Positions 10,089 through 21,360 of a stretch of DNA of 64,000 nt are shown one piece after another. Origin of the DNA: Manduca sexta (taxonomy: Eukaryota; Arthropoda; Insecta; Lepidoptera; Sphingidae); the NCBI RefSeq assembly GCF_014839805.1, contig NC_051140.1, forward strand, positions 8,763,826-8,827,825, given 5' to 3'. Position numbers and translations under genes: made by a program. The notes beneath the pieces were generated by a model. It was not told the origin of the DNA, searched no databases, and worked only from the letters and a program-made list of their open reading frames with translations. How positions within the stretch are numbered: the first letter of the stretch is position 1; every line of letters begins with the position of its first letter.

Positions 10089-11459
10089 AAGATATATTCA
10101 ACCTGTAATAATTAATAGTATTTAAAAAGACAATATTGTGTATTTAAAGCGACCTTCTTATAATATTTGTGTAAAAAAGAAAATTTTGAAATAAGATTAT
10201 TTTTTATTATCCCGTTGTCATTTGAGGTTACAATAGACTATTTAAAATAGTGTAGTTATTATTTCTTCCACTGTACACAATGAAGCTATTTTATTTATAA
10301 ATACGTAATTTTTTATTCACAGTAAAATTTATGAGGTTATCTCACTTGTAATACTATGAAACCACTTTGAAATTACAAGCATTTTATTATTAACTACTTC
10401 GTGTTAAATACGAACTTTCACACACACGCGTTACTTTGAATGTAATTGTGTCGGTCTTCGCGAGACGTTAGAAACTTAGTATTTCTAGTTATATCTTGTA
10501 CTGTTGCGAAGTGTTAATGTGGAAATACCATTTTGAATAAGTTTACTATTGAGACTCATACGTAAATGCCTTAAACAGAGTTAATTTTAGAATATCTAAG
10601 TTCTAATGTAGGTGGTTAACAACGAATATTTAAAAAAAAAAAATCTAATTGTGATAGGTTCTTAAATTTTTTTATAACTGTATATGAAACTCCCCCTTTT
10701 TAAATTGTCGCTCTTCAGTTCTGTCTAGAAACTAAATGTGTGTATACCTCCTTTTTTTATTTTTATTTGTTTAACTGTATATACAAAAGATGGACTTAAT
10801 GCCAAAGACATTTTGTACCAGTCAATATTTAGTGAAGAGACTAAAGAACGTAGGTAGGCAGTGAAACGTAATGTCTATTTTTAGGAAAGATAGGTACTTA
10901 ATATTTTTTTTCCATAAGCCTCTATCTATATAAATTAATTTTCTAAAACATTATCACAACTCAATTATATCTTGAACCGCTGCTATATATAGTAAAAATT
11001 GAAAAGCAATTCTCATATTCAATCCCTATTAAAATCGGTCGGCCAGGGAAATCAGAAATAAAATTTATGAATGAAAATTATGAGCATTGATGAATGAATG
11101 CGGAATCAGATTAACGATGGCAATTTCCATCCTGATTAACTTTCTGGGCGTCTTTAACAAAATTATTGGAATTGGGGTTTTGGGAGGCATTCTAATTTCG
11201 CTGTTTGTAAAACAATATGATATGTGCCATAATAATTTTGGAAACATTTATATATAAAGTTGTTCTACAATTTGTAATAATTATTGGCTTATGTTTTTAC
11301 TTTGATTTTTCATTGTGATTGTGTAATTTCTTTGTTCTATTAACGATACGATACGTATATTATGTACCACATTGTATATTGTGAGCTAATGCAAGTTACC
11401 AGTTGGAATTTTTGGGTTCAAAAAATAAATAAACCAAATTTGGGCAATATATTAGAGAA
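10089..11459. other. Unique AT-rich noncoding DNA
   Basis: No repeat family or gene is recognised. A 60-codon minus-strand frame at 11065-11247 has no recognisable domain. Confidence 0.5.
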
Positions 11460-11513
11460 AACTATATTATGTTTAATATCTAGGTTGCCCTAGATATTAA
11501 ACATAATATAGTT
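11460..11513. repeat. Perfect 25-bp inverted repeat with 4-nt loop
   Basis: Left arm 11460-11484 (begins AACTATATTATG, ends ATCTAGG), loop TTGC, right arm 11489-11513, which is its exact reverse complement. Pairing stops at once on both outer sides. I see no target duplication or terminal motif of a known MITE. Confidence 0.9.
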
Positions 11514-11539
11514 GTTGACATTATGTTAAATAAAACCAT

Positions 11540-11775
11540 ATACTCATCTTTACCTCTTTTAATATTGTGCTAAAAATAATCCGTGAATAACTGAATATTT
11601 ACACCATAGATTCGGGGTTTCACTTTTCTGATTTTTTTATCATTTTGTAGTTGACGGCAGCGATGAAATCGCTTACAGTAGTAACTGTGGCATTAGGGCA
11701 TGTAAAATTAAAAATACTTTTTATTCTTATTTTTTTCCTTAAAACTTATTTTTTTTTGTTTTATATTTACGGTTC
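11540..11775 (+). repeat. Dispersed repeat family C, copy 1
   Basis: GTGCTAAAAATAATCCGTGA, GAATATTTACACC, a TTTTTTTATCATTTTGTAGTT stretch, CATTAGGGCATGTAAAATTA and TTTACGGTTCGAGTA occur in this order. The same order is at 28780-29115. Class unknown; the other copy is more complete at its start. Confidence 0.55.
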
Positions 11776-12957
11776 GAGTAAATTATTGTAGAGTTTTCTT
11801 TCCAAGATGATAAGCAGGTGATTTCATATTTTAATAACGCAATGTCAAATTAATCCTATATTACAAACATACTTCCAAATTTTAGACGTAATAAATACCA
11901 GCATCAAAACAAAATCTACACAGACAAAAGTCACAAACAATATAAACCATGTATAAATATGAGTGAAAATATTCCTTATTTTTCCCATTCAACATCCGTC
12001 ACAAACTATCTCTTTTAGCGAAAATATTATTATACCTATTCAATAACAACAGGAAACATTCTGTTGTGATGGTTTCAATTCCGATAAGTTGGCTGTTTAC
12101 ATCCCTTCCATAAATATCTTTTTAATGAGAAATAACATTTAAAGCTGATTAAGGATCCATAATTAACAAGAGGTTTTCGATAAAAATAACAACTTAAAAA
12201 GACTTAAGTTTCTAATATATAGAATCCTCAGGGCTCTGGCTTTACCGCTTTCAATATATGTAAATGTTAAACATAGAGAGAGCGCAAAACCAGAAGATAG
12301 TTAATAATAAAATGCTATTTCACGCCGGATATATTTTATTAGCATTCAGTTTATTCTCGCATTTATTAATTTTGTTGTATAATAATAAAACTAGGAAGCA
12401 TAAAGATCACACGATATATTACAAGTGACTACGCAGATCGGCTACATTTCATTCTATTTATAACATATTAAAAAATATTCCCAGAGTTATGACGTATTGT
12501 TACAGGAAATTTATATTTCTCACACCCACGAAAAAATTTAGCAAAGCTATAAAAGCACTCGAGACACCGCCAGGCGCCGGCGCCGAGTTCGCTTTGATTC
12601 GCACAGGCCCCACTGCGTTACAAAACAGACATTCCTACTAATAAATTGTTTATGTCTTATCACAATTTCGTTGGTCATTCCGACACTAAACACGATACGT
12701 TTATGCCGGCCAATTTTTATTTTGTGGGTAATAAAAATTTGATTTATGGCAACATCGCCGGTTTACATCCCGTGATTTGATGTCAAACTGACAGCTCGTT
12801 TGACAGTTCCAAATTCAAATATTTAATAATGTCATCGTATGCGCGGATTTTGTTTGTGAGGCGTTAAAAGACAACTCGTTTGGAATTAAGTACATCAGAG
12901 AAAAATCAACACCTAAAGTTATTTTTATTTTAGTAGGTAGTATAATAATATAATATG
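11776..12957. other. Mostly unique noncoding DNA
   Basis: The stretch is AT-rich apart from the GC-rich patch around 12565-12625 described separately. At 12781-12807 TGTCAAACTGACAG and TTTGACAGTT form an imperfect dyad of a kind often seen near insect promoters and MITEs. Confidence 0.45.
12548..12630 (+). promoter_or_regulatory. Possible TATA promoter (weak)
   Basis: CTATAAAAGC lies at about 12548-12557, followed about 20-30 bp later by a sharply GC-rich patch (CGCCAGGCGCCGGCGCCGAG) within very AT-rich DNA. No arthropod initiator match or open frame follows convincingly. It may be a chance TATA next to a small GC island. Confidence 0.2.
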
Positions 12958-12959
12958 CT

Positions 12960-13296
12960 CGATTTTGCCCACGGCTCCGCACGAGTGATAAAGTTTTTCA
13001 GGGCTAATGTTTTCTGTTATAAAATTCAGGCTAAATATTTTTCCGGTATAGAAAGTTGTCAATGTTCTTCTCAGGGTCTCAACAAGTAATAGATTTTCCC
13101 CGTTTTAGTATCATTTTTCATCACTGTTTAGCTCCTATGGGTCATAGCGTGATGATATATAGCCTATCGCTTTCCACGAACAAAGGGCTATCCAACATTA
13201 ATAGAATTTTTTTTCAGTTCGAACCAGAACTTCCTGAGACAAGCGCGTTCAAAGGAACAAACAAACAAAGTCTTCAGCTTTATATAATAGTACAGA
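12960..13296 (-). mobile_element. Helitron with degraded 3' end
   Basis: Read on the minus strand it starts TCTGTACTATTATATAAAGC, then a GTTTGTTTGTTCC stretch, CGCGCTTGTCTCAGGAAG, GTTGGATAGCCCTTTGTTCG, AGGCTATATATCATCACGCT and CCCATAGGAGC. This is the 5' module of the 8533-9161 element. It ends with TGCGGAGCCGTGGGCAAAAT, but the final CTAG is altered. Confidence 0.65.
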
Positions 13297-13315
13297 TATA
13301 TATCTCTTATTCAAC

Positions 13316-13492
13316 TCATAAACAAACTCTCCCTCCGCGTCTGTCTGTCTTTTGAACGAGATAAACTCAAAAATTACCAAACAGATCTCGATGCATTTGG
13401 TATAGAGGTAGTTTAAGACCCTGTGAAGAACATAGGCTTTTGACTCGCAAAAAAATAGTGGGACTTTTATGACGGGCCATGAGCAAAAGTGT
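13316..13492 (+). mobile_element. Helitron 3' module, degraded
   Basis: CTCCGCGTCTGTCTGTC, GAACGAGATAAACTCAAAAA, TTTGGTATAGAGGTAGTTTA, GACCCTGTGAAGAACATAGG and GCAAAAGTG match the module at 3565-3763 in order. The hairpin and CTAG are lost. It abuts the opposite-strand Helitron at 12960-13296, head to head. Confidence 0.6.
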
Positions 13493-16000
13493 AAACTTTT
13501 AAAAGAATATATTTTGTAAATATTGGACTTTAAACTATGCCATTGACATATAACGCTATTTTACTAATTCGTGACAAATATATTTATGACAATAACTTCA
13601 GTTAAAATAAATAACTAAGTACATATGTACCTATCCAATATTCACACACATTACAAGTAATTAATCCTGACCTTGCAATAAGCTGCAAATTTGTTGTGGC
13701 ACACCTGCATTTGTTAATGATATATTTCGGGTTTCACACAAAAAATTAATGAGTCAATAAAGGTTCGAAACCTCAGAACCCTAAGAACTCTCAATATTCT
13801 GTACTTGACTCCTACCTAACCAAGACTACTTTGTAACCGATTACACTAAAATATAAAATAACAATGTAAACAAACTTTATTACTATTAAACAAACACACA
13901 AAATATACACCAAAAAATATTTATTTATACTCTTACATAATTTTATCTCAGCCGTATCGCACCGACCGTGACCTCCAGTATTCGTTTCCTCTGATTGCCG
14001 CACAAAATTAATACAAACGTCTTTAAATAAGTACATTACGACTTCCATTGATGATAAAATCGACAAACAAAATAATTTCAACAGAATTGATTTTACCGCC
14101 ACAAATTATGAAGTACGTACATTATGAAGTTAATCGGTTTGAAATTTAAATGTATAACCTGTAGGGATTCCTGAGGGCTCATTATTAAATCACGGTACAA
14201 GATTAAAAGGAAATTGCAAAGAGAATGTGAACTGTTTATTGAGTCGTAAACGAATAAGTATGGAACGCTACTTTAATGAGAAATTTGTTAAGCGCGGTGG
14301 AGTGTAAAATGTATTTGTGTTGCCGAATTTATAAACATTATAGTACCCTGTGTTTTTCCCACGAATTTGCTAAAAAATTTAACTAAAACCAACTGGGAAT
14401 ACATAGAAACACTCGCAAATATAAAAAAAACGGCTATACTAGTTTGCGTTTACTGGTCATCTGGAGCGCACTGGCCAACCTAGAGTTGGTCAAAGATTGA
14501 CCAAAACTAACGTGCTGTTGCCTATCTAAAGAAATAATAAATTAACAGCTACCTTCGACTTAGTTCAAGTAGCCACGTTGTAAAAAGAGCCAGAATCAAT
14601 ACTCTTTCGTCTCAGTTACTTTCGGAAAAATACACCTCGCTTGAAAAGTGATACTAAATAAGTTTCATGCAAAACCTTGAAAACAGTTTATCAAACAAAA
14701 TGGTAACTGAACTACAAATATTTAGACGCCACTCTTTCGCCTAGATCATTAAAGTTAACAAAATATTGCTTCAATATAAACTAAACTTATTATACACGTG
14801 CCACGAAAATTACAAAGTTAGGGCACGTGTACACAAGATATCACAAATAGAATTTTATACACAAGCTTTAATAAAGCAACAAAAGATCGAAATGATGTCT
14901 CGCCATCTCATATTCTGTTTAAAACGTTCCGTAAATATGTTTCTCTCGTGTCTATAAATAACATTATACTAAGGTTTATTTATTTCTTCAAATTATATTA
15001 AATTAGCCACATTTCGCTAATCGATTTAATTTTGTTTTTTGTTCGTACACGATTTCTAGTTTAACTGTAAGCAAGAATTGAATGTATTATGTTTAGTCAC
15101 TACACATAATACTTTAATTAATTGAACAAAAGAATATTATGCCGTCTCCCGACACTCTCCCTTCAAAGCCTGTTCAAAAAATACTTCTCATTGTTGTTTA
15201 ACTGGGCATGATAATTTATTTGTACAAACAGACCGTCGCCAAAATAATTAAAGAACATAAACTGGAATTTACAATATCTATCCACAATCCAATTGGCAAT
15301 AGAAAATATTTTTTTAAGTTATCTACGCAGTTCTTATTAAAGCGCTGTGGATTTTATTTTAACTGAATTAATGGCTGAAATTTGCCTAAAAAAGTTTTTT
15401 TTTTTAATATAGAACAAACGATGACCGAGCATTCATGCTTGTACCACTGCAAAATTTTAAATGTGATTCATGGACTTAATATTCTGAACGCGTGATGTGA
15501 ATTTAATCGCGGGCGATGCACTTCTTATGACGTGTCAGTTGACAGATTGTCATGCTCTATCATGCTGTCAGTTTTTGTAAATTAGCGTCCACTGTAATCA
15601 TTGTGTATTCCAACCACCGTAGCAAGGTCACTTCAGATTATGCAATCCATTACCGAGACGATCTATTCCCGATGGAGTTTAGGAGCGCGTTGCCAATTGC
15701 CTTAAGACTGTTTCCATTGAGGGTTTGAGGTAAAGAGGAAAGTCTTGCACATACGATACCAATAAAATTATCTGAAAACTTAAAAAAGAAATGTTTCATT
15801 ATTTCTTTTTTTGAGACTGTTAGTACAGCTAGGCCTCATCCAACCTAAATTCATTTTGGTCCTCTTATAGAATATTTTGTAAACTTATTTTTATAGAAAC
15901 AAGAACTACGCGAAACCAACTTTCTCCTTAACTCTAAAAAACTGATTATTCCACGTTATAAGAACAGGAATTTTTAAGACAGTTATTGTTTATTTTTTAG
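13493..16000. other. Unique AT-rich noncoding DNA up to the gap
   Basis: No repeat family is recognised. A 96-codon minus-strand frame at 13812-14102 starts at GTG, not ATG, and has hydrophobic ends. I do not call it. GTGTCAGTTGACAG near 15533 resembles the TGTCAAA-type dyads seen at 12781 and in the element at 34057. Confidence 0.5.
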
Positions 16001-16500
16001 NNNNNNNNNNNNNNNNNNNNNNNNNNNNNNNNNNNNNNNNNNNNNNNNNNNNNNNNNNNNNNNNNNNNNNNNNNNNNNNNNNNNNNNNNNNNNNNNNNNN
16101 NNNNNNNNNNNNNNNNNNNNNNNNNNNNNNNNNNNNNNNNNNNNNNNNNNNNNNNNNNNNNNNNNNNNNNNNNNNNNNNNNNNNNNNNNNNNNNNNNNNN
16201 NNNNNNNNNNNNNNNNNNNNNNNNNNNNNNNNNNNNNNNNNNNNNNNNNNNNNNNNNNNNNNNNNNNNNNNNNNNNNNNNNNNNNNNNNNNNNNNNNNNN
16301 NNNNNNNNNNNNNNNNNNNNNNNNNNNNNNNNNNNNNNNNNNNNNNNNNNNNNNNNNNNNNNNNNNNNNNNNNNNNNNNNNNNNNNNNNNNNNNNNNNNN
16401 NNNNNNNNNNNNNNNNNNNNNNNNNNNNNNNNNNNNNNNNNNNNNNNNNNNNNNNNNNNNNNNNNNNNNNNNNNNNNNNNNNNNNNNNNNNNNNNNNNNN
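16001..16500. other. Assembly gap, 500 N
   Basis: The run is exactly 500 N, a conventional placeholder, so the true length is unknown. An open frame reading through it is meaningless. Confidence 0.99.
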
Positions 16501-16536
16501 TATCCGTTCCACTCCCAATTAGGCTAACACCGCTTA
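16501..16536 (-). mobile_element. SINE family 1 head, cut by the gap
   Basis: On the minus strand GCGGTGTTAGCCTAATTGGG, then AGTGGAACGGATA, is the 5' head of the SINE at 26785 and 61930. The rest of that SINE must lie within the gap. No tail of the family is visible on the left side of the gap. Confidence 0.75.
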
Positions 16537-16893
16537 AAATAATATATTTTTTTATTTAAACCTAACGTTTACTTTTAATATTATCGATTATGTAATGTAA
16601 ATGTTAATTTTCCAGTAATATAAAAGTTAATTAAGTCTCTAAAAGACGTGGTTTCATACCAAAGTTTGAGTTTGTTGCTATCTGTTCATAATCACTTATG
16701 CAATAACTATTCTCGCTCATAAAGTTGGTGGATGTTCCCAGCAACATAAGGCTAGCTCTCACGCCACCCTTCGCATACATTGCTATAGAAATGTATACAA
16801 GACATAATGCTGGTTCTATAAGGTGTTCGTATTTAGGTATTTTAATTATTTTTCCTTTTGATGTTTAAAAATCGCACCGTAGATCTTCTAAAT
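16537..16893. other. Unique AT-rich noncoding DNA
   Basis: No repeat family or gene is recognised. Confidence 0.5.
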
Positions 16894-16990
16894 TGAAATA
16901 AAACTAGTATTCAGATTTTATCGCTTTTTTTATACATAATAATTTTCTCCCGACATTTCGAAGTTTCGTAAGTCGTCCGAAAAATTACGT
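16894..16990 (+). repeat. Dispersed repeat family D, copy 2
   Basis: TGAAATAAAACTAGTATTCA, GATTTTATCGCT and TTTCTCCCGACATTTCGAAG occur in family order, then AAGTCGTCCGAAAAATTACG. The segment between TTTCGAAG and the GTCGTCCG block is shortened compared with 33659. Confidence 0.6.
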
Positions 16991-18689
16991 TTAATATCTA
17001 CCTACATTTTACAATTACACTATAGTTATAATGCAAATAGACATAGTAACGTTAAGTTTTCTAGGAAAATTTGTTTCGATGTCTAACATTCGCGTAAACA
17101 TAAGAAGTCATTACCTACTATACTATACAGTTAAGGTTCGAAGTATATATAATTTATACGGGATTGGATCTGTTATCAGTATATAATGATAGGTTCCTAA
17201 TCGTAAGTAGAAAGGCCTTTGTGGATAAAATGTGATTATATCCAAATCCCAAACGCATCTGGTCCCTTTTGTCGAGGAATATAAACCATATTACATTAAC
17301 TTACAGGATATATGGTGTTGTGACTGTATAATGTGTTGTCAAAATATTGGCAAATAATAATATTAATTTCTTTTCATATTATTATATACCAAATATAATT
17401 TCGTGAGAATGTGTGATAGAATATAAGATAATATTTTTATATGTATAAATACATTGGGACAGTTTAATATAATACGTGGAATAGATTTAACGTATTAAAT
17501 TCTGTGTACAAAAATATAAGAAACGAAAAGGAAACTTATATACATACATGTTCGCAACAAAAATCTAGATCAACATTTGCCAAAGTTGAAAAGTTTGACA
17601 AATCGCTGGCGGCGGCCCATCCATGCCCCGTGTACGTGCTAACCTCACAAATGTCAGTATTATGCGGGGGTGAAAGGAAGCGTTTAAAAAATCTACTTAC
17701 CTACAAAAATTCGGAAAACTTTTATTTTATCAATCCATATTTTTATTATACAAGTACGTAACATCATGCCTTTTTTATGTTTCATGTACGTAACAATTTA
17801 ACACACTTACGTTTTGCCAGAAATGTCATGGTTATTGCAATTTACCGGTCACAAGTTAGTATTTTTTATAAAGATTTTTAAAAGTCGAGATCATATTTTC
17901 TTACTAATGTATTTTCCCAAGTTTATCAAAGATGCAATCTTGAGCAACACTCACCAGGATTCACCTGCGGTATCAAATTATATTAGAACTTAAACAGAAT
18001 ATCCACATAATTTTTCAATAATTTATTTTTAACTGACATTATTTAATACGTTAATTTCGCCTTTGGATCATATAAATAGTTTCAGTTGTCATAAAACTTA
18101 CACCAGAGACTAATGCAAATTACAAAACTATACATACCTAATTGTTAAGTATGCAAATATTTGCTAACATTTCTTCAACTAAAAAAATAAAATCAGGCGA
18201 CCGAACTGAACATTGGCCTACCTTCTCAAAAAATAATAACAATACACTCATAAAAGAGGAACACAATACAAGTGCAGTAAAAGCGAAAGTGCTCACTACG
18301 AATTCATATATGTCAAACTTACTCGTGACATATAAAATATGCTATCACATGGCAGTAAACCGAGCACCCTACGCAACAGCTGATGCTTATTTGCTAACCT
18401 CACAACTCAACTAGATCAGTTTTCTGTTGTTTTGTTGATTGTTCTTTGTTGCATATATTCAAATAGAAAATGCTTTCATTGTAATGGATGCTGATTTTTT
18501 AATGTTTGGCAATCTAGATAGGTATTCTTTAGAAAATTTGTGTAGTATTTACCTTAAAGCAAAAGATATATAAGCTTTGTGATAGTATTTTGCCGGGATA
18601 AAAGTCCCGCTATGTATTTCATCATGAATTCTCAGCGAGAACTTTTCCAAATATTATTAAATATTATTAATACCTAATTCAGACTATTA
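16991..18689. other. Unique noncoding DNA with two somewhat longer open frames
   Basis: A plus-strand frame at 17504-17761 (85 codons) starts at a non-ATG codon (GTG), and the 90-codon frame at 18142-18414 starts at TTG. Both are Lys/Asn/Ser-rich without a domain I recognise. Both contain GCTAACCTCACAA near their ends (about 17640 and 18392), which suggests a small shared repeat rather than shared protein. Confidence 0.4.
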
Positions 18690-18850
18690 AGCATTAAGCA
18701 TGAGACTTTAGGTTCGACTCTATATGTATGAGTTTTACAATTTGAAACATGTCTATGATTTATCCAAGATTAAAATTAGCGCCCGATATGGCAATAGGTT
18801 TGCCCCAGTTACATTGGGGAACGGATGTAAACTCTGTTAAGTCTATAGAC
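18690..18850 (+). mobile_element. SINE family 2, degraded
   Basis: A worn B box (GGTTCGACTC) is followed by AGCGCCCGATATGGCAATAG, a GCCCCAGTTACAT block and GGGGAACGGATG. These align with the B box, the GCCCGATATGGCGAGACT region and the GGACGGAACAC region of 7981-8232. Head and tail are not recognisable. Confidence 0.5.
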
Positions 18851-18904
18851 GCTAGTTAAGGTTGTAGAGCTTTTGTTTACGTCTCCCAAAATAAATGATG
18901 TGAA

Positions 18905-19130
18905 CTTATGTTCAGAGTCGATCTTTGGGGAAGGCAAACCGGGCAAACGTCCGGGGTCTCGCACTTACAGGGGCCTCTCGTGGTCCCTTGCAGGACTTTT
19001 TTAACGATCTTATCGACGAACCTGTTCAATTCAGGAATTTTTTTTTGCTTCGCCCGGGGCCTCGCATCGTTATTTTTTACTTTCGCTTGGGGGCTCGCGT
19101 CGTTTAGGGCCGCTACTGCTTATGTAAATA
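18905..19130 (+). repeat. Dispersed GC-rich repeat family F, copy 1
   Basis: Key blocks in order: TTTGGGGAAGGCAAACCGGG, TTGCAGGACTTTTTTAACG, TCGACGAACCTGTTCA, GCCCGGGGCCTCGCAT, TTTCGCTTGGGGGCTCGCG and TTTAGGGCCGCTACTGC. The same order is on the minus strand at 57110-57500. Class unknown. It stands out by its GC content. Frames across it are repeat-derived. Confidence 0.65.
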
Positions 19131-19596
19131 GGCAAACTTAATAACTTTAATATTATGAGTAAATCCGTATAGAAAGAAATTTTTTTTAAATTACTTAATC
19201 AAGATAAACGTAAATAACAAAACTCCGCATTTAGACCGTAATGTAATTTGATGTTGTTTGGAGGTTGTTCGCAAAGCAACAGACTCAAATTCAACGAAAC
19301 AAATTCATCAGAAGAGCCGTTTTAATCCCGAAAAACATGAGTTTGCGACCTTGTTTAGACTTTCAACTTTCGAGTATAGCTAAATTAATTCATTTAGTAC
19401 TCTTAACAGTATGGTACATAGTAAGTCCAGGAAAGACTATGTATTTCTAAAGTTTTATGACAGACTTCATTTGCTTTATAAATTTTCACACCCCGCATAA
19501 AGAAGCCGATATCGTAGGCAGAAGAAAACTTATAAGGCAAAATACTATTCTGTGATATATTATGCGGCTGCAAAAAAAAGGAATACAAATATTAAT
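19131..19596. other. Unique AT-rich noncoding DNA
   Basis: No repeat family or gene is recognised. Confidence 0.5.
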
Positions 19597-19657
19597 AAAC
19601 ATTCAATATCCATTCAAGTTTTTTATTGAAAAAACTTTAAATGGATATTGAATGTTT
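19597..19657. repeat. Near-perfect hairpin
   Basis: Outer arms AAACATTCAATATCCATT (19597-19614) and its exact reverse complement (19640-19657) enclose a second stem, AAGTTTTTT/AAAAAACTT, with an ATTG loop. Only a small bulge separates the stems. Confidence 0.85.
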
Positions 19658-20911
19658 TGCTAAATATAATCTAAATAAATAGCAATTCATTCAACTACGT
19701 TGCTAATGGCCAATGCAGATACTACGTCCAAAAATCTATCTAAAAAGTACATTTTAATTTACTTCCAAATATTCAAATACTGGATTTTATAACATTCCCT
19801 TTAAACTTTGAAAATTTGAATTTACTGTTTTTGTGTATTTAACAATTTTTGGCAACTGGAAAATAAAGTTAAAGTTGAGTAGATAATTGACTGTATTATC
19901 AATGTAAGAGAAAATTAATTTAAATTTTAGAAAGGGACAATCCTAAAATTCGTTTTAAATAAATAAGAAACCTGTTGTTTTTTCTTATAGAATATAACAT
20001 TGTTGACACCCACTGCAAAAAGTAGAGTTTGCTCTATTAAAATAAGCGAAGAATTATGTAATATTTAGTTTTTAGTTACATAAAAAGAGGTTTAATTAAA
20101 AATGAAAAGGTTTTATCGACGTTCAAAAACTAAATGTGTGAAAGCCTCAGTTTAGAAAGAATAATAAACTTAACGCAAGATGTTGCAATATTAAATTGAG
20201 AGAATAATTCATTGATACGTTACTCTCACGAGCATTACGGGATAATGAAACATTACTCATTTAATTGCACAATCGTTTTGAGATTTATGTTCTTCTATTA
20301 ACTCATTTCGAAAGTTAATTTGATTTATAATATGATTGTTACTATTAGTCTAAAGGTAGCAACCGAATTAATATTTAGCGAGTGAATTACCTAATACTTA
20401 GCTATGTTAACTTCACTGACTTATCAGTCTATATTGAGATTGAATCGTAAAATCAATTTTTTTATGTTAATTTAATTAACATTTACTTTCACAAACACAA
20501 TACGATACAGTACAATTGAATAAAAACCACCACTTTTGCCTGGCTGGGGACGAACTAGATGTGGATATCTTTGCAAATACGACATAAAAGAGACCTATCG
20601 AACTAAAATTAAATAGATATCTTAAATTCGAATCAGATACATTGGTGACATAAAAGTCTGTATTTTAAAGCTATTTCTTAAATTCAACACCTCTCTGTAC
20701 AATAATAAAATTGTGAAAACTAGATTTTCTCCCTCAAAAAGATTTATGCGAAATTTCCTTCCGTATTACACCGCTAAGCGATTTTCTACGAAACACTGAA
20801 AGACCCGCAAGGAAATAGATTTATTCCTAAGCGCTCTACATTATCCGTGAATTTCCAAGCATGGTTTTTAAATACCTCTATATGTAACACTTCATGGCAT
20901 TTATTAATATA
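19658..20911. other. Unique AT-rich noncoding DNA
   Basis: No repeat family or gene is recognised. Confidence 0.5.
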
Positions 20912-21175
20912 CTAGCTTTTGCTCGCTGCTTCGCCCGCGTGAAGGAGTTTTCTGGGATAATTTGTTTCCGACGTACTTGATATGTATCATTATATTATAC
21001 CAAATTACGCAAAATCATTATAAATTGCAGCCTATGTGTTATTCTGATGTATAATCAATATTACCTTAAAGTGTCATCGAAATCCGTTCAGTAGTTTTTT
21101 CGTGAAAGAGGAACAAACATAATAACATATATACATCCGTCCTCACAAACTTTCGCATTTATAATATTAGTAGGA
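20912..21175 (-). mobile_element. Non-autonomous Helitron (Lep1-like), about 264 bp
   Basis: On the minus strand it starts TCCTACTAATATTATAAATG, CGAAAGTTTGTGAGGACGG, has an ACTACTGAACGGATTTCGAT block and ends CACGCGGGCGAAGCAGCGAG, CAAAAGCTAG (CTAG at 20912-20915), next to the expected target base. This is the classic short lepidopteran Helitron layout. Confidence 0.8.
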
Positions 21176-21219
21176 CTATAAACACTTTTTATTTAAAGTG
21201 ATATTATAATTTCGTTCTC

Positions 21220-21360
21220 TATAAGCCTGGAGTATGCATTTGTCACAGATACGGCGATAGGCTCATTCCCTATCAAATCATGGACGGAAAACACAGGCAA
21301 AAATTGGATGACTTGGTTGCAAATATGTCTATCCTTTCGGGGACACAGGCGTGATGTATG
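21220..21360 (+). mobile_element. SINE family 2, 3' part
   Basis: CTATAAGCCTGGAGTATGCA, a CACAGATACGGCGATAGGCT block, TCAAATCATGGACGGAAAAC and CTATCCTTTCGGGGACACAG then GGCGTGATGTATG match the body and tail of the family. The tRNA head is absent, so the copy is 5'-truncated. Confidence 0.6.

Noticed and set aside
13056..13355. 99-codon plus frame
   Set aside because: It crosses the minus-strand Helitron 12960-13296 in antisense and runs into the next Helitron module.
13812..14102. 96-codon frame with a signal-peptide-like start
   Set aside because: It starts at GTG, not ATG, in AT-rich DNA, and the hydrophobic ends are expected from composition.
15997..16518. 173-codon minus-strand frame
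   Set aside because: It consists almost entirely of the N gap.
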